NCBI RefSeq assembly: GCF_032854445.1
Contig: NC_088304.1
Coordinates: 32,420,810 to 32,484,809, forward strand
DNA: 64,000 nucleotides
From: Liolophura sinensis
Taxonomy: Eukaryota > Mollusca > Polyplacophora > Chitonida > Chitonidae
Direction: 5' to 3'
The translations under genes and the position numbers were made by a program. The notes under the pieces are model-generated. The model ran no database searches. It worked only from the letters and a program-made list of their open reading frames with translations, and was not told the DNA's origin. Each line of letters opens with the position of its first letter. Within the stretch, counting starts at the first letter, position 1. This document shows positions 1 through 57,115 of this stretch, piece after piece.

Positions 1-799
1 ATAGTCATGTTGTCTTGGGAATTGAGGGATACCTTCCTGCACCTCATACAGTATGCAACTGAGACGCAGGTGACACATGAAATGTACATAGTTTGTGTGT
101 AATGGACGACAGGTATGCTCCCGTTTTCCCTCTACACAGATTTCAAGCGAGGTGGGGAATCTGTGAATCAGGCCTTCAATCTTTTCTGCGATGTCGAAGC
201 CCTCAAACTGTACTGTCCACTCAGCCTACATTGTTCATACTTTCTATCACTCTACATACGGCCTTTCCTGGCACCATACACCCTCCAGGCCACACAATGA
301 TTGATAAATTCATACCACAGTTTGGCAACAGTGCGGCTTTGATTTATTTATATGATTGGTGTTTCACGCCGTACTCAAGACAATCGGCTTATCATAATGA
401 AGACATTATGATAAATGTATACACTATACATGAATGTAATTCTTCAGTTTCCTTCAAATACTCCAGTAAAATAAATTAGAAACTATCTTTCTTGACTTAG
501 TCTATTGGTTTTGTAACATAGTTTTCAGCGAATTGAGCGAAATGTGTCATCGCAGTCGTCATTCCCTGCCGTGATAGCGGGACTACTTTCACCATCCCTG
601 CTCCCTCTTCAGCTATTTTCAATTATCAGCTACATTGTACAAGGAAAGAAAAACAAACGAACTCGACACCCAACGTTTAAGTGTTCGTTCGTTTCATCCG
701 TTTTAACTGAACCCAATGCAAATGATTTAAGAACCCTAAGGCTTTCAATAGTTAAAACTACTGCTTCTTCAGAAGAGAGGCAGATTAAAGGAGACTTAC
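1..799 (-). other. SERCA intron 13, partial
   Basis: Non-coding sequence after exon 13. I looked on the minus strand for the next expected SERCA segment (around the conserved A-T-I-C-A-x-C-N-D motif) and did not find it. It holds a SINE tail fragment near 338-377. Several open frames of 60-130 codons on both strands resemble nothing I know and are probably chance. Confidence 0.7.
338..377 (-). repeat. SINE tail fragment (family S1)
   Basis: Contains TTTATTTATATGATTGGTG, then CACGCCGTACTCAAGA, the reverse complement of the 3' tail shared by the S1 tRNA-derived SINE copies in this window. Only the tail is preserved. Confidence 0.5.
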
Positions 800-46319
<45,520 letters not shown>

Positions 46320-46367
46320 TTGCACTGTTGGCCAGCGGCGCCCTGTCGGTTTCCCTTCGAAAATCTA

Positions 46368-46391
46368 TCACCTAGTCAAAAGAAATTTCAT
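46368..46391 (-). other. Upstream ORF of 7 codons in the putative 5' UTR
   Basis: ATG at 46391, stop TGA at 46370-46368, peptide M-K-F-L-L-T-R. It lies 72 nt upstream of the SERCA start and in the same frame but closed. It matters only if the 5' UTR is unspliced here. Confidence 0.5.
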
Positions 46392-46728
46392 AGAGAGATT
46401 GGACCAGATTTACCACCGATTTCTGGACAGATGTTATCCTCCAGATGTAGCGAAAATTAACGCCAGAAACGGAGAGTATCGAGCTTGATTTCCACCTTCG
46501 TGTCCCTTCTCCGTTCCCGACGAAGTGATCGAGTACAGAAACAGCGGTCAAGCTTAACTACGCAAAATGGGGGTTATAGGAAGACCATTGTTATGAACTA
46601 TCCCAAAACTGCAGCAATCTAGCACGCCATTTGCAGATCAATCTACTTAATTCCACAAATTATGTACAGATTACGTCAGGTAGTTAATCTGATACCGGTT
46701 TATGGCTTGAAGATGTACGTCAGTCTAG

Positions 46729-46880
46729 ACTTATAACCCCCTTCTGTGTTAAAATGATATTACCCACTCCGGTTCAGCCGAACACGAGGAGTACGAATGT
46801 GGTATCTTTTGATTGGCTAAAAATAGTCACATGGCGTTACTACACGTTGCAAAGGTAAGGTAAAAGCCGGTGACGTCAAA
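46729..46880 (-). promoter_or_regulatory. Putative SERCA proximal promoter with MEF2, E-box, CCAAT, CRE and TATA-like motifs
   Basis: Minus-strand order: palindromic CRE TGACGTCA (46871-46878), E-box CATGTG (46828-46833), a perfect MEF2 consensus CTATTTTTAG (46817-46826), CCAATC (46811-46816) and TTATAA in a GGTTATAAG context (46731-46736). MEF2, E-box and CCAAT lie within 23 bp. The start would fall near 46700, giving an unspliced 5' UTR of about 380 nt. MEF2 plus E-box modules are typical of muscle genes. The start site is inferred. Confidence 0.55.
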
Positions 46881-48711
46881 AGCTGTATAAGACTAAGGAT
46901 TCTTGGCTATATTTGACTACCTATCAGACCCTGGCGAAAAGGGCTTCTCAAATGTGCTCAACTCTTTCCTGGCTGGCTCTTATCTACAAGAGAAAGGCCG
47001 GGTGTTGGCTGCCATGCCACATTTCCCCACCGCTTCTTTGAAAAGAAAGTGATTGTTGTACAGGCCTACCTATAAGACAGCTCGCCCACGTGCACATATG
47101 CGTGCACGTGCCGCGTTGCGTACATGTAGTCAAAAATGTCCATTGAATTATTGATTTAATTTATATGCGTTATTCTGTAGCTCGCAAAAATAAGCTGACG
47201 AAATCGGATTGAATGTTGCATCGAGACATATAAAAAAGCTTATAAATGGTGTAAATTTACTACGTGTAAGGGGCCTACACGAACTAAAGACACAAATCGC
47301 GTAAAGCTACGTGGAAGTTTGCAAATGGTCATTTGCGAAAAATTAGTTTTCACTTTTGCACAAATACCTGCAGGCCTCTGGGAATTCCGAACATATATAT
47401 TTACACTATTGTACGAACAATGTACCGGGGCATGAAAGCGTACGAGCATATAAGCTAATTGGATATAGGCATAAATAAGCCTACATGTAATTGTTGTGCA
47501 TAGGCTAGAGCTTGAATTTTGCTATTTCTTTATGTTATTTATTTATATGTTGGAGTTATTCTGCCGAAATTCATGAGACAAGCTCTGTGATAATCATTTG
47601 CACATGAAAAGAGTACATGGTCTAACAATATTACCGTATAGTTAATATTAGCTACAACTTCATTTTATTTTTTTTTATTAAAGTAACAACGATTTAAAAG
47701 AAAACAGTGAAAACTGTATATAGCCCATTTATCTGTCATAGTAATTTAAAGGTCAATATGTCCACTTGTAGGTATAAATGTGATGATACAGATGTATTAT
47801 GATGTCTGTATTATCGAAAAAGTGCAATAAACATATCCAATTTAAGCTACTAACCAAGCCGTTGGGGCCATCTATAAGTAAGCCTATACTACACATATGG
47901 ACATTGCAGATTTGAATTACTTGTACAGGGGCCTGTGTGTATACCGTATGGAACACAATATTCATAAATTATGTCTGTAACATTGAAACAAACTTTTCAA
48001 CGCATTATACAAAACCGGCTAATTTACTTACCTTATAACTGACACCTGACAGAACCCGCAACAAACACCAGGCTCTCTGACGTGTTTGCTACATCCAGGT
48101 TGTCACACTAGGTGATTACAACAAATACATGTTGACTTGTCTCCTCTAACTGTGAAGCTAAATCAGCTGCCCTTTTGCACTGCTGACTACGCACATATGT
48201 ATATACTGGTACAGTTATCTATAAGAAAATTTAGCTTTAGCTATATAGACCTAAGCTTACTTACATTTACCTGTACCGGTGTACCTTAGATCTATGTATA
48301 CACAAGACGTGCTATGCACGCTCGACTGCTGAGCGAACTATAGCTCCTTTTTTTCTGTAAGGATGTATGGAAAAGACGGATTGCTCAAACTTATACACCC
48401 CAAATAAGCTTGCACCCCACACTTCACCCTCAAACCTCCACCCCATCGGCAACTCACCAGCCACCCCAATCCATAAATACACGAACGCTCGGCTACCTTG
48501 CTTCTTTGCTTTTATTGTGTTGTGTTGATTGCAAGCTGAATGAAATAGTATAAATTTGTCACTGTAATAAATAGTCAGTTGGATATATTCAAAACAGGAC
48601 AAAATTTGAACTAATTTGTTACACTTATCTAGGCCTGTACATTTTAACACTTCATTTTACATTTTTACTTTTTTTGCATTTTACTTTTTTAAGCACCTAT
48701 AAATGGCAAAA

Positions 48712-48719
48712 TGACGTCA
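48712..48719. promoter_or_regulatory. CRE palindrome TGACGTCA
   Basis: Perfect 8-bp cAMP-response-element palindrome about 2.4 kb upstream of the SERCA start. Isolated; may be chance. Confidence 0.25.
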
Positions 48720-48889
48720 TCATATCGTCAGAGGCAGAGATTTTAGCCGTGTGACTGACGTAAACTGCCGCAAGTTATCTTTTCATATATTCCGGCTGTC
48801 TTCCTCCATGCATGCGTGCATGTAGGATCTCGAGTCCACGCTCCCGCACGCTGTGTGGGTTGTATGTCTTGTTAACTGCTCAAAACCAA

Positions 48890-49080
48890 GCATTTACTAT
48901 AGCAGGATTTATAGTTGTCAGGTCCATATGACCGGTGAAGTCACAGGTTCGAATCCAGAAGTCGCTGGTTCTCAGATACAGGCAAAAGGGGACCTTTACT
49001 CCGGGTACTTATGGATTTCCCCAACTGTACATGTATAAAGCTCACCACTAACCTCACCGCGGTTGGACCGTTCTAAAAAA
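48890..49080 (+). repeat. tRNA-derived SINE-like element (family S3)
   Basis: B-box-like GGTTCGAATCC at about 48945, body GATTTCCCCAACTG, and end CACCGCGGTTGGACCGTTCT followed by an A-rich tail. It cannot fold as a full tRNA, so it is a SINE rather than a tRNA gene. Confidence 0.5.
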
Positions 49081-49977
49081 AATGCGGATGGCCATAATTT
49101 TGTCGAAAATGGACGAAACAGCCGGAAACTGGAACTTGATCTGTAACTTGTCATGTTGAACTATTGGATATACAATGAACTGCTTAACGAGACAAGAAGA
49201 AGAAAACAGAAGGAAACGGAAGGTTTTTTTCCTGACGGACTAACGGACTGACATGCGAATTGTAAACTCTATATAGTCCCCTCCGATACTGATGATAAAT
49301 AAATAAAAACAGGCATAATTGTCTGCATAACGAAAACCATGTGTAATGGCAGATCTTACCTACAGGATCTGTACACAGAATATTACGGATAACGGCATGT
49401 GTAAACGAAGAACTATAAATAGGCATATATAACGTGTGGTCTTTTAATTCTATGACATGCAGTATACATTACTTCAGCACAAATTCTCCAAACTCACCAC
49501 CGTTTTTATGTGATAATCTAAACAACAGTCGGCGCTTACTGAGCTTCGTGGGTGCCATCTCTCCCTATATACGTGGGCACGGGTGATGTTATGTACATCC
49601 CAAGTAACACATCCATGTGTGTGCATAAGTAGGCCTGTACATGTACACGATGCAGTTGCTTTCAGTCGGTACTAATTTGTAGATTCATATAGTTACTTTT
49701 ACGCTAATTAAAACTACAAAAATATGAGATAGGTTCGGGGGAGGGGTTTGTTGGAGGCTTTGTCATTTATGTCCTGAAAAACATAATTGTTGTCCGAGAT
49801 GGTAAAAAAACACATTTCTATGTTACTAAAAATAGCATAATAATTGTTGTTGTTTTTTTTACTATAAATAGCCAAATTTCATGTTCACTTCTCATGAAGA
49901 ATTAACACGCACTCATGTTGATTTTTTTCATGAAATATCACTCAACGTCGTTTGTGCACGAGTTATCGTTCAAATTC

Positions 49978-50190
49978 AGTTATTTATTTGATTGTTGTTT
50001 TAGGCCGTACTCAACAATATTTCACTTATACGACGGCGGCCAGCATTATGGTGAGTGGAAACCTCACAGAGCCCGGGGGGGGAACCTAAGATCATCTGCA
50101 GTTTGTTGGCAGACCTTCCCATGTACGACCGGAAAGGTAACCTGCTTCCTGGCATGTCATTCCGCAGCGCTGGCACGCTAATCATCTTTG
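49978..50190 (-). repeat. tRNA-derived SINE (family S1), first of a tandem pair
   Basis: GTTATTTATTTGATTGTTGT, GGCCGTACTCAACAATATTT, ACGACGGCGGCCAGCATTAT, CAGAGCCCGGGGGG, GCAGACCTTCCCATGTACGA and CATTCCGCAGCGCTGGCACG. Inverted orientation, nearly complete. Confidence 0.8.
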
Positions 50191-50202
50191 CCACAATCAT
50201 AG

Positions 50203-50408
50203 TTATTTATTTATTTGATTGGTGAGGAGACCGGGCAGAACCCGGTTTAAACCGACGACCATCCGCATGTTGCTGACACACCTTCCCACGTACGGCCGGA
50301 GAGGAAGCCACAATGAGTTGGACTTGAACTCACGGCGACCGCATTGGTGAGAAGCTCCTGGGTCATTACGCTGCACTAGCGCGCTAACCAAGTGAGCCAC
50401 GGAGCAGC
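50203..50408 (-). repeat. tRNA-derived SINE (family S1), second of a tandem pair, internally deleted
   Basis: Begins TTATTTATTTATTTGATTGG, skips the ACGACGGCGGCC block, then CCGGGCAGAACCCGG, CCTTCCCACGTACGGCCGGA, GACTTGAACTCACGGCGACC and GCGCTAACCAAGTGAGCCAC. The minus strand shows the best tRNA-like head here: GTGGCTCACTTGGTTAGCGC (A-box) and GTGAGTTCAAGTCC (B-box). Confidence 0.85.
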
Positions 50409-50439
50409 GTGCAGATCATAGTTACAGCGGTTTCCGCTT

Positions 50440-50625
50440 CATTACTGATAATAAACATCACTTCTCATTAATGATCCTGAACATCATTGCTTCATTACTG
50501 ATCACAAATATCACCTCATTACTGATCATAAATATCTGTTTCAGTACTGATCATAAATATATCTGCTTCATTCCTGATCACAAATACCACTGTTTCAGAA
50601 CTGATCATGAAAATCACTGTAAACA
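50440..50625. repeat. Degenerate tandem repeat, TTACTGATCATAAATATC-type
   Basis: CATTACTGATCA/AACTGATCAT blocks followed by AAATATCAC-like sequence recur at roughly 27-37-bp spacing, about six diverged copies. Confidence 0.75.
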
Positions 50626-53173
50626 TTGTATGATATCTCAGAAAGAATGTGAAACAAACGGTTACTGTGTATTCAAGAAATTAAGAAATAATTGAACCCT
50701 CAGTGACTGGAGACAATAATCGTTGCAAATCTGAAAGGCTGTCGTGTGTTAAAACACAACAGAGATACACGTACTGATCTATGTAACCAGTGTCCAGTTA
50801 AGGCCGGATCGATCCAGTTTAGATGGATTTTTGAGGCCAACTGTATAACGAAGCAAGACAAACGAAGGCAATTTAACCAATTTAAATGGAAATCAGACAT
50901 CTGCATGTAACATATGGTTATGGCTATAAAAAGTGAAGCTGTCCCGACGCATTATTATGAATAAAGAGATAAGCACAAGGCTAAATATGCACAGATAAAG
51001 GGGGAGTTTCGAGTTTGACTTCGAGTAAAAGTAAAAACAGTCCTAATAACATTGGTATAACAGCTCGCCGTATATTCGTATATATGGACGTTCCATGTGA
51101 CTAATCGCAATGGCAATTCCCAAAATGGCATCCAACACAAACCAAACAACTAAGAAAGTATATAAAGTCCGAAATGATGACGGATTAGTGCAAAGAGAAG
51201 CAGTCAACATGCAGTTTTCAGTCATGATGGAACAGCACAAGATATGTTATAGGCGACTGAGCGAAGTCAGGATTCAAATCGCGTACCATGCTAGTATTTA
51301 AATTGCCGAAAATGAAATATGTATCTCAGCTGAACTTTGATTGCAACTGTTTGTATATCCAACGCAGCGATCTAATTCAACACGATGAATATACACCCTC
51401 TAGCCCCGGGTTAAGCGGAATCAAACACACTCAGGAAACAGAGTAACAATGATTCTGGACGCTTTGTCAATATTTACGTACAAATGAGTTATACTCATTG
51501 TAAAACTTAACACACTTGAGTGAAGGCGTTTAATGGAATAACCTTGGCACACTAGTTTTTGCAGTAATAACTTGTGGGGTTGATTCAAATCGTCACATAA
51601 CACACAGGATCTAACAAATGCCACAAGGAGAGATATGTGAACACGCTCTGTTGGGCTTGACGTTAATGTAGCGGTGCGTGACCGGTTTTATGAAACACCG
51701 GCACAATCTTGAAATTGTAGCAGTTAAACCTGAGTGAGGAATAGTTGTATAGACAGGGTCCTCAGGTCCTTATACTGTAGGCCTATGTATATATGAGTTC
51801 TTCGGTGATATGTTTGGAGTTCTTAGAAATCCGCATACAGTAGAGGCCAGATTTTCTTGCAATTGCCCCAAATGTTATTTGGATTGGGTTTATATACCAC
51901 GAGTACAAACTATACATCAAACTGACAATCATCGATCTTTATCGGTTTGTAGAGTAGTGCAAAATGTGATTGCATGATTTATGGATTAATTAACTGATTT
52001 ACTATGAAAGATGATACATGTGCAAAAAAAAAATCTTTTCTGTAAACAATGTCGCACATAGGTTCGACAAAATTATTACATCAGTTTTTTGGGCGGTTTT
52101 TCACGATAATTGAATGTCATTAAAGTGAACATATAGTGTGCCACTATATATACATAGAAAATGAATGATATAGGACCCAGTTATCACAGAAAAATTGCCA
52201 TTATATACAGTGCAACAAAAGTAAGTTCCCCCCAAAACGTTGTTTGATATCTCCCGTGGTATGTACCAGATAGCAATGAAATGGTGCACACACTATCCCA
52301 GTAATCCAGCGGACGTGGTATATCAAGGATTAACGTGCAGGTGCAGTTGTGCGTTAATGGACATGCGCAAACTGAAAATCGGTCGATTTTGAAAATTTCA
52401 TAAAAGGAGTCATAAAAACATTTTTCACCGCCAAATTTTGATTTCATCAGAGAATTCGTGTTACCAGTCCTGAGAGAAGATGAAGTTCAGCACTGGGGAT
52501 ATAGCCATGATGTAGAAGCCCTTTTGAACTTGGCCAATCACTAGCGCTGAAAGCGGCACGTGATAATTGACCGTCACGTCAAAAACACTATTAGCTCTCG
52601 ATTGTCAGTGTGGATTCTTATAGTGGATAGACAGATATCGATCCAATAAATTGGATTTTGCAGTTAATCTGAGTGTTTTGGACCACACATTTATGAGCGG
52701 AGAGCTGAGAACGGCTGCGCGTGTTGCAATCCGTACATGTTGAGCAGGATACCACAGTAGGCCTAACTTGTCAGGTTGAGCTGGCAAGAAAACCTCCTCG
52801 GGAGAGTCATTGCTTGAAGAAAACTATTTTGACTTTGCATTTTATTTTTCCTTAGCAATGTCAGATTTATTACGAAAATATCTATATCAAAAATCTGAAT
52901 GAAAGCGTGTTATCAATCAAAAGGTCCTGCTATTTTCGGTAAATTCTCTGAGGTCAGTCCAGCTGGCTAGGCCAAATGTTTACACCCATGCAGGACGAGG
53001 ACGAGTAGAACCGCTAAAACACGACGCTTGTGTCCACGAACTTCGCCCTAACAGAGTGCCAAACTAAAGGAAACATCGGCCTTTTAACACGGAACACAGC
53101 TGATTCTCTTTGGTTGAGTATCAGACGTTTTATGTTATAGCGATTTTGTCCATCTGTCTGTCTGTCCGTATTT

Positions 53174-53470
53174 GTGTCCCGGCTATAACTAATACAGTTT
53201 TCCGCGTTTTAATTTTTGGTGGATACATACATACAGAGATGACGCGAATGAATGTGTCGCGACTCACATTTGTCCATTTCCGGAGTTGTCATGGTTACGA
53301 GACTGCTATTTCCCTGTGTATACTCTACAAATAGATATGATTTCGTGTCCGAGCTATAACTCCAACTCCAACAGTTTTCCACACAGCGTTTTAATCTTTG
53401 GTGGATACATAGATACACAGATGATGGTGTGTTGGGACTCACATTTGTCCATTTGTCGGCATTACGGGAT
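53174..53470. repeat. Direct duplication, about 125 bp x 2, offset 171 bp
   Basis: Copy 1 (53174-53300) and copy 2 (53345-53470) share GTGTCC, GCTATAACT, ACAGTTTTCC, GCGTTTTAAT, TTTGGTGGATACATA, ACAGATGA-like and GACTCACATTTGTCCATTT in order. The open frames here are repeat-derived. Confidence 0.85.
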
Positions 53471-54409
53471 AGGCACGACTCGAATTAGTGTTAAATCCAC
53501 TGTGATTACATGTATGAATCTATATATGTCTGGTATCTTTGACGTGGTGTTCTACTGAAGTAGCACTATCAACGTCTCAGCATTGGGGACGAGGTTCCTG
53601 GTAAACAGAGAGATAGCTTAATGGATTATGTGCGAGGTTTTGTGTGTAACACTCCATTTATTCTAACATCTTATTAATAGTAATGGATGTACCTCGTGTT
53701 TCACTCATTTCTCTACTTCTCCTCCATCCAGCCCCACGCACGCGCGCAGAATCGATTGCAGTGTATTCCAGTTATACGCCATATACACAGTCGGATGCGA
53801 GAAGCACGCCCAAGGCTTGCCCCTCCCCAACTATGTCATATAATTGATTCAAGAAGATCATTTTCAAATCATTTTCACGCCCTGAGTTGTGTTATAGACT
53901 ATCTAAATGAATATAGAAAAATCCGATATATATTTCGCATGATGTGTGTACATTTCGACCAAAATCAGTGGACGATTCCGTCTCCTTTGTGATGAATTAT
54001 TCACCGAAGTCCGTATATACGACAAATTACACTGTGTGAACGGGGCCAATTGGTGGAACAAATATGTTAATGGTGAAGACAATCCATGCATATATCACTA
54101 GTCCGTCACCATCCGTGGTTTGTGTGCACCCAGTATCCGCTGATGAACAAACGTTTGACGACTCACATCGTAAATGCCAATGCGGCTATCGTGTTTACAT
54201 CAGCAGAAAATATATCGAACGTTGGTAAATTATGCATGGTGTGACAGTTGTCCAATATCGTTCAGTGAACAGGGATGACTGTCCTAGTCATACCGGCAAG
54301 ATATATATCGTACATGGTATAACTACAAACGCTGTGTGACCCATCGCCACCGCGTGTGCTAATCATGGACATTACGCTCAGCTTTCAACAACTGCAACTT
54401 TCAGACCCA

Positions 54410-54615
54410 TTTCCACACTGACCACAGTCTTTTCTTCCACGCCAATTCAACTTTCAGCGAGTGTAACTTTCTGTCACGTTTCCATACCCCTCCCGGTGCA
54501 ATTTTTTGTTACGCCTTCATACTCCTTCTGGTGCCATTTTCGGTCACTTTTCGGTACTCCTAGTGCAATTTTCGGTTACGCTTCCATACTCCTCTAGGTG
54601 CAATTTTCGAAACCT
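54410..54615. repeat. Degenerate tandem repeat, GTGCAATTTTCGGTTACGC-type
   Basis: Blocks CTTCCATACTCCTC and GTGCAATTTTCGGT recur about five times with variable spacing, e.g. near 54500, 54570 and 54598. Confidence 0.75.
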
Positions 54616-54639
54616 CTTCCAGACACATAGAAAGAGCGC

Positions 54640-54800
54640 TTGTCGCTTATGCACGTGTGCGCGTTTCAATCCACTCTTGAACGGTGAGATCTCTGGCTCG
54701 ATTCCAACTTTACCAGGTATTTGGACAGGTGGAAACTATAGTCTCTGTCATGTTTCGTGTACTTATAATGCCTCAGTTGCATGGTGTAACTGAAATGTTC
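54640..54800 (+). repeat. SINE-like tRNA-derived head (tentative)
   Basis: GAACGGTGAGATCTCTGGCT followed by CGATTCC resembles a tRNA anticodon-arm-to-B-box stretch (GGCTCGATTCC). The body is not recognised. Low support. Confidence 0.3.
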
Positions 54801-55282
54801 TTCTCCATTTTATAAACTGCCCACCAGAATATTTCATTTCAGGCAGAGCGATGGTCATGTGTATGGACCGTAGAAACCCATGGAAAACCGTGGTATCTCC
54901 CTTGTACTCTCAAAAAAATAATCTGCAGAATGAGGACATGGGGATGTGAGAACAGGGACAAGCAAATCTCGACAGACAAGATTGTACATCTCGGTGTTTG
55001 ACAGGTACCTGGACAGGTGACAGCGATGGCTTCCCTGGGTCTCTGCCTGGTTTTGTTCACCTATAAGTATAGAAGCTGGTTATTGCCATCATCGTACATA
55101 TACCATAAATTAGGCCTTAAAAATGAAAATTGATTTCAAAAATATTTCTTCATTTGCCTCGAAACCATAATTGTTGTTTTCCTTTTGATGAATCCTTTAA
55201 GGTCCTTCCCTTTTCTTCTCTTTCTTGGCTCCACTGTTCCCGGAGGGTCATAAGTGGTACTCGTTACGTCATATACATGAAG

Positions 55283-55500
55283 TTCATTGCAGGACTCCGT
55301 GGCCGAGTGATAAGCGTGCTAGCGTGACACAATATTATGAGTTATATATTGTGAGTTCGTCCATATCGACTTCCTCTCCGGTCGTACGTGGTAAGGTCTG
55401 TCAAAAATCTGCGGATGGTCGTAAGTTTCCCTAGACTCCCACCGTAATGCTGGCCGCCGCCCTATAAATAAAATGTTCTTTAGTCCGGCATAAAATTCCA
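55283..55500 (+). repeat. tRNA-derived SINE (family S1), sense orientation, full length
   Basis: The head GACTCCGTGGCCGAGTGATA then AGCGTGCTAGCG gives an A-box-like region, and GTGAGTTCGTCC is B-box-like. The body has CTTCCTCTCCGGTCGTACGT and CTGCGGATGGTCGTAAGTTT, and the tail has GTAATGCTGGCCGCCGCCCT. It reads in the tRNA-to-tail direction and fixes the polarity of family S1. Confidence 0.85.
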
Positions 55501-56701
55501 GTCAAATTTATTAAAAATTGCCCGCGGTCGTGTCAGTGAAATATTCTGGAGAATACTGTTGAACACCAGTAAATAAAGAGATCGAGCAGTCGACTAACTG
55601 TATCTGAGTGTAAGCCCAGATAGCCAATCCATCAATTCCCTCCATACGTTGGATTCAATTGCTTCATACCATACATTTATATCTCACCATTATACAGGTG
55701 TACAAACCACCGTGACTCCCCCCGCCCCCGGGAAAAAACCGCTTCCTTTAAAAGACTTCCTGGCCTAAAGCCCGGTCATTTCCTACCACCCCCAGAGAAT
55801 GCATTTCACTTTCATCTCGCTCTAAACACGTTCGCTAGCGGGAGGAAGGATTGTACAGATTCCGTTAAATAATTCAGAGACTTTGTAGCAAACCCCTGAC
55901 GGGTCACGACTGCTGATTGATTTAACGAGAACAAAACACAACCAATCCCATGGAGCTCGTGTCGTCATTTGATTGGGTGGGATATCGCTCCTGGTCCTCC
56001 GGGACATTTCGCAACTCACGATGTAGGCCTGAATACGTGTACATATTACAAAGGAACCAATTTCGTAGTGAAGAAATATAAATCAATTTGACAAAATGAA
56101 ACATTTTCTTTTTCAGAAAAAAAAATCAAAGCAGAAACGGTCCGCGACTGAAGGCTGCGTTATGCGACTTTATGAAACGCTTAATACCATCATGCCTTCG
56201 CTTTCTGCCACCGATTCTTCGCTTTTTACCGCCATCAAGCGAAGTTTTTGAAGCTGTTAGGTTGGGGGGAAGGCAGGGAGATGGTGCGGTTGTGGTGGGG
56301 GTGAGGTGGTGTTAGTGACTTTCCCAGCTCACACGCATGAGGGTTTCAGACTTGCTATGACAGAACTATTCACCCTTTTGCTATAGAAAAATATTCCTCA
56401 GCTAAAATATCAAGCGACTTTGTGTTGTGGGATGTTACACAATAGTAAGAGCATTGGATGCCAGGCGATATTCAACGAGTAAATCGGCACGAGACTGCGG
56501 ACCAGACTAAGGCCCTTCAGACACCGCTGAAGGACGTGGTCTGCTATAGGTAAACAGAGTGCTGAAAAACAATTAACTTCATGAGGTGCTTAGAGGAAAA
56601 TACAACAGAATAAGACGTTTTCATTAGAATGAAACCCTATCTGTGTCAAAGCATACTTTCACATATGTTTTTAAAAACTTTCACTCAAAAAATCCATCTG
56701 C

Positions 56702-56922
56702 TAAATTTAGCAAAAAGCCTGTTGCCTGAGTGATGCAAGAATGTATTCTGTTAATATAACATAATATTCTGTCATATTCAACATAATACCCTGTTAGTCT
56801 AATGGAATAGTTATGTTGAATTAATAAAGTATGTGTGCTATGTGTGCTATTGTTAAACGATCTGTTGCAATAACAGAATACATTCTAGCATCGCTAAGAC
56901 AACAGACTTTCTGTTAAGTTTA
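56702..56922. mobile_element. Foldback or MITE-like element, 220 bp
   Basis: Outer arms of about 55 bp are inverted complements: left TGCAAGAATGTATTCTGTTA and right TAACAGAATACATTCTAGCA, extending outward through GCCTGTTGCC / CTAAGACAACAGAC to TAAATTTAG / TTAAGTTTA. An inner pair, TATTCAACATAA / TTATGTTGAATTA, makes a second stem. No coding capacity. Confidence 0.8.
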
Positions 56923-56940
56923 ACGGGTTATTTTTTTTTA

Positions 56941-56963
56941 GAGGGTGGGGGTGGGGGGGGGGA
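56941..56963. repeat. G-rich tract, potential G-quadruplex
   Basis: GAGGGTGGGGGTGGGGGGGG followed by GGAG on the plus strand gives four or more G-runs of at least three. It directly abuts the foldback element. Confidence 0.7.
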
Positions 56964-57101
56964 GTTTGGGTGTAATTGAATGTCTAAATTCTACATGAAA
57001 CTTACGCATCACCTGTGAAATTCGGCCTCTAATCCCTTTTCCTCCGTTAGGGTTTTATTCTAACTATTCATAAAATTCTTAAATATTAGCAAATTACACC
57101 G

Positions 57102-57115
57102 CCCCCCCCCCCCCC
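57102..57115. repeat. Poly(C) tract, 14 C
   Basis: C homopolymer on the plus strand, 140 bp from the G-rich tract. Confidence 0.9.

Noticed and set aside
93-479. Possible exon 14 of SERCA in 1-799
   Set aside because: No stretch on the minus strand encodes the expected conserved residues in phase 2; the frame at 93-479 is on the other strand.
46320-46325. N-terminal extension of SERCA by two residues
   Set aside because: The upstream codon is GTG, not ATG; ATG at 46319 matches the family start and gives D351.
48940-48960. tRNA gene suggested by GGTTCGAATCC
   Set aside because: No cloverleaf can be drawn upstream; the B-box belongs to a SINE-like element.
54839-55060. 73-aa minus-strand ORF upstream of SERCA
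   Set aside because: No recognisable domain or splice context.
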